Shown one piece after another: positions 13,402-14,309 of a stretch of 14,309 bases of DNA (its first letter is position 1; each line of letters begins with the position of its first letter). This DNA is from an uncultured Clostridia bacterium (GTDB taxonomy: Bacteria > Bacillota > Clostridia > Christensenellales > Borkfalkiaceae): the NCBI GenBank assembly GCA_934249215.1, contig CAKQKN010000151.1:1-14309 (forward strand), read 5' to 3'. The notes beneath the pieces were generated by a model, which saw only the letters and a list, made by a program, of their open reading frames with translations, was not told the origin of the DNA and made no database searches. The translations under genes and the position numbers were made by a program.

Positions 13402-13443
13402 GGGACGTTTTTCGCCGTAACAATGCGAACTCGTCCCTTTTTT
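13402..13443 (+). terminator. Intrinsic terminator of rny
   Basis: GGGACG (13402-13407) pairs with CGTCCC (13432-13437), and TTCGC with GCGAA inside, followed by six Ts (13438-13443). A small GGGGAT/ATCCCC hairpin (13376-13390) precedes it. Confidence 0.8.
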
Positions 13444-13485
13444 GATAGCGGCTGCGGGAAGAGGAAAAAGGTTTCAAAGAAAAAT

Positions 13486-14309
13486 ATGAGAGCGGATCTT
13501 GAAAGCAAAATCAGATTGTTGCCGACGAATCCCGGCGTTTACGTGATGCTGGGCGCGGACGGGGAGATAATCTACGTCGGAAAGGCGAAAAATCTGAAAA
13601 ATCGTGTAACTCAATATTTTTATGACAGCGTAAAGACGGAAAAAGTTATGGCGATGGTCGCGAACATTGCCGATTTTTACTATATCATAACGCAGTCGGA
13701 AGCCGACGCTCTTTCGCTCGAAAACAACCTTATCAAAAAGAACAAGCCGAAATATAACATTCTTTTAAAGGACGACAAGACCTATCCGTCCATTCGCATC
13801 GATCTGAAAAAGGATTTCCCTTATTTCGAGGTCGTGCGCAGAATCCGCAAGGACGGGGCGCGGTATTTCGGTCCCTTCATGGGCGGGGTGAACGCCGCCG
13901 AGATCGTGGACATAATAAACTGCACGTTTTTGCTTCGCAGTTGCACGATGCCGATAACCGAGAGCACGAGAAAGCGCGAATGCCTCGAATATCACATTAA
14001 AAGATGCCTTGCACCCTGCAACGGTTTGTGTACGAAAGAGGAATATCGCAAAAAAGTGGACGCGGCGCTCGATTTCTTGTCGGGCAACGACGACGAGGCG
14101 GAACGCATTCTGGCCGAAAAAATGAACTTGTTCGCCGAAAACGAAGAGTTCGAACTCGCCATTGCATACAGAGAAAAAATAAAGAGCCTTAAAAAAGTCA
14201 CCGAAAAGAAAATTACTTCGCTCAATCGTTTCATCTCTTGCGACGTGATAGCGCTTGCGACCGACAACATTCATTCGGCGATAAACGTGATCGTTACGCG
14301 CGGCGGAAG
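13486..14309 (+). CDS. uvrC: UvrABC system protein C, 5' part (runs off the window)
   Basis: From the ATG at 13486 an open frame continues to the window edge, giving 274 complete codons of UvrC, the dual-incision nuclease of nucleotide excision repair (about 600 residues in full). The GIY-YIG domain is complete: PGVY (16-19), IYVGKAKNLKNRV with Y30 and catalytic R40, and E79 in SLENNLIKKNKPKYN. Four cysteines at 153, 166, 174 and 178 match the reported Fe-S cluster ligands of UvrC. A UVR domain for UvrB contact covers about 203-238. RYFGPF (127-132) is another hallmark. The ribosome binding site is weak: AAAAAGG about 14 nt upstream. A promoter is not evident in the 42 bp after the rny terminator, so some read-through from rny is possible. 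Confidence 0.95.
   Translation, partial: MRADLESKIRLLPTNPGVYVMLGADGEIIYVGKAKNLKNRVTQYFYDSVKTEKVMAMVANIADFYYIITQSEADALSLENNLIKKNKPKYNILLKDDKTYPSIRIDLKKDFPYFEVVRRIRKDGARYFGPFMGGVNAAEIVDIINCTFLLRSCTMPITESTRKRECLEYHIKRCLAPCNGLCTKEEYRKKVDAALDFLSGNDDEAERILAEKMNLFAENEEFELAIAYREKIKSLKKVTEKKITSLNRFISCDVIALATDNIHSAINVIVTRGG

Noticed and set aside
11733..13508. A long minus-strand open frame (591 codons) across rny
   Set aside because: Its translation is rich in Phe, Arg and Asp with no domain, and it is the antisense of a certain rny gene. It is an artefact of the codon use of the real gene.

Overview
The window looks like a chromosomal segment of a Bacillota bacterium, probably an uncultured, gut-type member of the class Clostridia. 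The evidence is RNase Y, a duplicated FeoA with FeoB and a FeoB-associated Cys-rich protein, an MsmK-type ABC ATPase, strong AGGAG-like ribosome binding sites, and AT-rich intergenic regions with near-consensus sigma-A promoters. A rank below class cannot be supported. I see no phage, transposon, CRISPR, rRNA or tRNA. One gene, uvrC, runs off the right edge.

Layout. (1) 30-4250 is an iron module. A short DtxR-type repressor on the minus strand faces away from feoA-feoA-feoB and a small Cys-rich membrane protein gene on the plus strand. A GGTTAGC/GCTAACC operator-like palindrome lies at the predicted feo transcription start. (2) 4598-5953 is a solitary sugar-type ABC ATPase with its own promoter and terminator. 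(3) 6222-6806 is a TetR-type regulator. (4) 6968-7450 is a GNAT-like gene on the minus strand whose natural start codon is not visible. It shares an overlapping, mirror-image promoter with (5) fucO at 7554-8702. (6) 8850-11157, minus strand, holds galE and an N-acetylhexosamine 1-kinase (nahK/lnpB-like), each with its own promoter. (7) 11748-13358 is rny behind a structured leader, followed by the 5' part of uvrC from 13486 to the window edge.

How the genes fit together. The Feo set would import Fe(II) and be switched by the DtxR protein. NahK, GalE, FucO and the MsmK-like ATPase together suggest use of host-type glycans (GlcNAc/GalNAc, galactose, fucose), although no glycosidase, phosphorylase or permease is present here. 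rny and uvrC are housekeeping genes for RNA decay and nucleotide excision repair.

The least explained signal is a dispersed motif of about 20 bp with consensus near CTATAAGTCGATTATCGACG. I find seven copies on both strands, six of them in intergenic DNA and several inside hairpins. Other points of interest are the bidirectional promoter at 7429-7478, the large extracytoplasmic insertion in FeoB, the two-hairpin rny leader and a 22-bp-period direct repeat upstream of rny.
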